This document shows positions 62,601 to 64,000 of a DNA stretch of 64,000 nucleotides, one piece after another. Position 1 is the first letter of the stretch, and every line of letters starts with the position of its first letter. The notes under the pieces were generated by a model. The model saw only the letters and a program-made list of their open reading frames with translations, was not told the origin of the DNA and did no database searches. The DNA comes from an uncultured Clostridia bacterium (GTDB lineage Bacteria > Bacillota > Clostridia > Christensenellales > UBA1242), in NCBI GenBank assembly GCA_944372505.1, contig CALVZK010000004.1:1-64000 (forward strand), given 5' to 3'. The position numbers were made by a program, and so were the translations under genes.

Positions 62601-64000
62601 TTAACAGAAACACCACTTGACATTACCAGATTTATTACTGAAAACTTATATCTTGATAAAGCTACTTTTTCATATTCTTTTGAAAACACCGAAAATACTT
62701 TTACCTATTCTAATAATCAAATAGTAATTAAAGATAAAAATGGGCAAACACCTAGTACTTTATCAGGAACATATAGCTTAAAAATAACATTGACTTATTC
62801 CGATGATATTTCTGGGCAAAGTACTATTACTAAAACGATAAATGATTATATTTTAACTATTAACAAAAATGTAATGAGTTTCGATAATTCAATCTATTCA
62901 TTTGTTTATAACAATAACCAAAGACAAGATTTTAATGTTAATTTAACTAAAAATGGAACTTTAGTTTCTCCACTTCCTACATTAAATCAGTTAATTAATG
63001 CACAACCTAGCGAATACGGAATAAAAGTTTCTATTTCTGGTAAAGATTCAACAATTAAATTGGCTGGAACATATACTGTTACGGCAACAATTGCTGACGG
63101 TATGACAAATTTCTTTGAATTAGGCGATAAGTCTTCTATAACAGTAACTATTGAAAAGTATTCTATTGACCTTAATAAGGATTTCTTAAATCAAATTAAT
63201 CTTTCAAAGCAATTGGGAGAAAAAGACCCATTATTAGAAGTAGAGTTAGTTATTTCTGCAAATAATAGCGAAAAAGTATTAATTAGTTTTGATAGAAGAG
63301 AAGAAGGTGAAACAGCAGGCAAATATGACCTTATAGATGCTGAAATAGCAGATGCTGATGATCAAAATAATTATGTATTAGTTGCTTCAAAAACTGTAGT
63401 AGATAAATTTGAAATATTAGTACCTAATGTAAGTCTTCAATTAAAAATGACTTCTCAACTTGAGTTTGTTTATAATGGAGCGATTCTTTCTAATTTAACA
63501 ATTTCTCATAATCAAAATAACGAGTTTACTCTCTCTGGTTTGGCTGGAGAAAAAAATGTTTCGGCGACATTTATTCTCTATTATACCAATAGCAACGGTG
63601 TAGAAGTTGCAGTTCCTAACCAAGAAGGAGAAAATTATTGTAGTTATTTAACATTTAGCATTAGTGGTAATAACAAAAATGCAGGAAGTTATCCTCTAGA
63701 ACCTTCTTTAACTAGCGAAGGTCAAAGCGTAGGGTGGACAGCTTTATCATTTGAGAATTCTTCGTATAATTCTTTATTAATTAAAAATAGAGATATTATT
63801 GTCACTGGTTTTACTACTGTTTTTGATCAAAATAAAACATTTATCTTTGCTGATGCAGGCAAACTAAGCAATTTTACTTTTGAAGAAGGCGAAGATAAAG
63901 GAATTGTAGATGGTGATAATGTTACTATAACAGTTAATGTAGAAAATGCAAATGCTGGACAAAGTGCTGTTACAAGCATGGATATTGATAATATTAGTTC
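56628..64000 (+). CDS. Giant secreted surface protein, 3' end outside window (at least 2,457 aa)
   Basis: The frame is open without a stop from the ATG at 56628 (after AAGGAG) to the window end. Residues 1-30 (MRSFIKGIFSLSIMLLLAGIF) are a signal peptide. Residues 80-220 look like a beta-helix with GLUG-like units (GVGLFGTVDGGSISDLTIGG, NVGNLVGNI). Partial B-repeats occur near 1075-1150 (GHTLTGWLW to LTAQW) and 1895-1970 (LNYNGGQN to LTAKW). From about 2085 MBG-like domains appear (FVYNNNQRQDF, GTYTVTATIADG; then LEFVYNGAILSN near 2280). Beta-rich, Asn/Ser/Thr-rich throughout: a probable stalk-like adhesin. Anchor not visible because the end is missing. Confidence 0.85.
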   Translation, partial: MRSFIKGIFSLSIMLLLAGIFTMVPSFIKNLEKQTSQEISSQADGENLNFANTNADVSLLANSLTSSSLIYNGIDVYLIKDAGDLATVAYLVNSGIDTYASENYYLSADIDLVASSWTPIGTNAHPFKGNFFGNGKTISNVHINNITVDQDKTSGVGLFGTVDGGSISDLTIGGSFSFDVDGYANVGNLVGNIINGELINCYDSTSSNIANSVGTNTNTKYYKGNNGTALKNLSEDGNVAIYTMTQGQFYIADTTAQTKWRENKTLRVVLDTNYNDSISSIKNPIYTTHKPQLREAIASGLSASDKYVYPLLQGYKASINNDTYKITFSEVIVSANFNYGYGTRKGAYSIPYDTAFLKLDPQYINRAGYTLNTINGIAFNKLSEDNDADNLIYDQAYPKYKDTEENVFTWTANKNGYAVGIIFENKESVDNEAGYDNPSNWWSQINLDAQVSNANGTVDDIRNFTYQITEIREKNGVVQTVITFSIAAWAEASFDKDTGIVFENHSGTIEKGSYQYGSNINYDDYNKVTAKLSEVQVVEGKNQYTLTITNLVSATAGNIKVGISRVKYPINLNIKDVDGNPYKNYSIECAQTLDGEKPYIKAGQTDFSLKITLNDQNYVFLTEPNGGEDGAFASIEYSDLPVNPITLTLSRNYVTPEANISLVVGEKKTRVNIIYQDTFGKELDINKINNELKISLGEQSLSIVQSSPVSIPVGGTKLTANSNPYYTIKKIEIKKNGSIVGGGTTEEGKLTCICQYDFEDIYTGQGGNEFNYEIVLTYEERKLSAEKPDFVFEIGENTYNLYDQNGLNSVIGSLFNISIYNNTKKIYSSTDASITEHGYEIGDKLKIELTLTDIGKSILYGATDDWVKVTEKTVYTGDPGEIETDTAKVDSGTWVITYTVGDNDIGLTFKFAYKQINISIDGLVKEESLNNQVGVPSTTLKTTIQYNHDENGNLTTSIVEGYSPFKSISIPTQYYLLGWYISGADCLSSNFADYYGTNSVNLYQTKTKVEGQINTLAYTVSVKAVVGDRIIKVKYKQGEVDGGEFKGQNDIAGGQISYNTAYSVYDEGSTFSNFGHTLTGWLWKIPTSSISTTTSIGSTIKITGGDWSKFFGVTEDNVVIQNWKTFFKEADSVKDPSTSKEANLELTAQWKKISYIIKFDGTEKTIHLGDVINFTPSPNPGQSGLYSITGVNSYTLNSDTSTGHKAVSFKISQGSAISGRTTITLNLDNLKSILSGDYYYIVNNNDSAIVVTTEFEAAKYKLYIQESEYYTITYGDLTDIGGTDDNGTFVYVTYGQKPVNLTNALKNDLIEITRYGYTFNKTFKNFNLDEEYKTASDKTLTPVFTKNNNINTTTAGISFDSGVGSTRNFYILNPMTIANASLIYNEPEKNQNYSGDNLTIGTILPNGERIVSFGINIYKDGSALAIILDSKNVLSLEDFIRDDLLAGEYSVTFFVNLQDTMDTNIKRNPISSKINFNVLENTIVLNSDNDIVSVFNNSKEFVPASINDGYDKDNKFGTFRLNYNYNGSITSDKTLAVSLVNFVNPNMVEIFGDYNVGKQKNVTIKVLLNNLTSINGINISSITNWDQIFTNVEKTKTGSEYNLKLEGVAEIVKGRFTIDFGDSSSYYFGGDGQTIVKENNNTSDSFSIGNSNFNYSYDKITYIGAQTSGKFTGKENKTVFNVENIVIEGFANWANSFEYLLEGNFELIDTIKAIQKSFSTRYLTATNKTLSSSLLTIDNMSGLSADLSLLNITYGGQKIGSGIDGEKIYGDIFEEDGNYTYGESLTYKVNNKIVFSFTKNGSNEILFYANPSDLKVLSFEISTVLSGTGAQTFRPLTLNGETWNISNSVLGYEKSLNSQYENNSLSSIYTFDNHGTGAIQNVFMVLSNVRKVNLNYNGGQNTEGAGSEIIYISAGQTVNILNPVHTYAGLSFVEYKREGNTSDPTLSKKDDHSYDLSAITGGGAITLTAKWKISDIIVDAVKDKNIDLFASLTETPLDITRFITENLYLDKATFSYSFENTENTFTYSNNQIVIKDKNGQTPSTLSGTYSLKITLTYSDDISGQSTITKTINDYILTINKNVMSFDNSIYSFVYNNNQRQDFNVNLTKNGTLVSPLPTLNQLINAQPSEYGIKVSISGKDSTIKLAGTYTVTATIADGMTNFFELGDKSSITVTIEKYSIDLNKDFLNQINLSKQLGEKDPLLEVELVISANNSEKVLISFDRREEGETAGKYDLIDAEIADADDQNNYVLVASKTVVDKFEILVPNVSLQLKMTSQLEFVYNGAILSNLTISHNQNNEFTLSGLAGEKNVSATFILYYTNSNGVEVAVPNQEGENYCSYLTFSISGNNKNAGSYPLEPSLTSEGQSVGWTALSFENSSYNSLLIKNRDIIVTGFTTVFDQNKTFIFADAGKLSNFTFEEGEDKGIVDGDNVTITVNVENANAGQSAVTSMDIDNIS

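Overview
The window is about 64 kb of very AT-rich, low-GC DNA read with the standard code. Gram-positive endospore-lineage genes (spoIIE, spo0A and a cwlD-like amidase), Jag/KhpB, lipoproteins with clean lipoboxes, and mostly AGGAGG-type ribosome binding sites point to a low-GC Bacillota, most likely a Clostridia-type anaerobe (pyruvate formate-lyase, rubrerythrin). The large InlB B-repeat surface proteins fit a host-associated, probably gut, lineage. The genus cannot be named from sequence alone.

The window spans the chromosomal origin. Left of about 38.4 kb most housekeeping genes lie on the minus strand; right of it they lie on the plus strand up to about 54 kb. recF is divergent from dnaA. 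dnaA, a DnaA-box-bearing intergenic region, dnaN, dut, then rpmH-rnpA-yidD-yidC-jag-mnmE-mnmG-rsmG-xth-parA-parB all run away from the origin, followed by two perfect parS sites. In Bacillus the rpmH-to-parB block runs opposite to dnaA, so this is a rearranged origin neighbourhood.

Layout: 1-6.2 kb, two tandem paralogous secreted B-repeat proteins (the first cut by the window edge). 6.3-7.6 kb, rpsF-ssb-rpsR-rpmE. 7.7-13.7 kb, an unknown gene, tilS, spoIIE, gmk and a cwlD-like amidase. 14-19 kb, an NAD salvage locus: nadE-nrtR diverging from a nicotinamidase/Nudix fusion, an NMN-adenylyltransferase-like gene and pncB. 19.1-21.5 kb, an SH3-like membrane protein and a long 49-residue-repeat coiled-coil protein. 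21.5-26.7 kb, a membrane protein, a PflX-like radical SAM protein, an Smr protein, Spo0A, a lipoprotein, a phosphoesterase and YqeY. 26.9-30.1 kb, tRNA-Met, pflA and pflB. 30.2-35 kb, poorly conserved genes with two decayed genes, then tRNA-Leu. 35.3-37.4 kb, two lipoproteins. 37.4-52.8 kb, the origin and parABS block. 53-56.3 kb, rubrerythrin, two unknown genes and trpS. 56.6 kb to the end, one giant secreted protein of at least 2,457 residues, cut by the window.

Points of most interest: Spo0A carries Glu where the phosphoacceptor Asp should be. A nicotinamidase is fused to an ADP-ribose pyrophosphatase-type Nudix domain beside a Nudix-sensor repressor (NrtR). Several genes without a Shine-Dalgarno have a -10 box 6-7 nt from the ATG, as in leaderless transcription. 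YidC has a large extracytoplasmic insertion between core TM2 and TM3. A strongly operator-marked promoter drives a 14-residue peptide ORF ahead of a small membrane protein. rpmH, rnpA, yidD and yidC form an overlapping chain.
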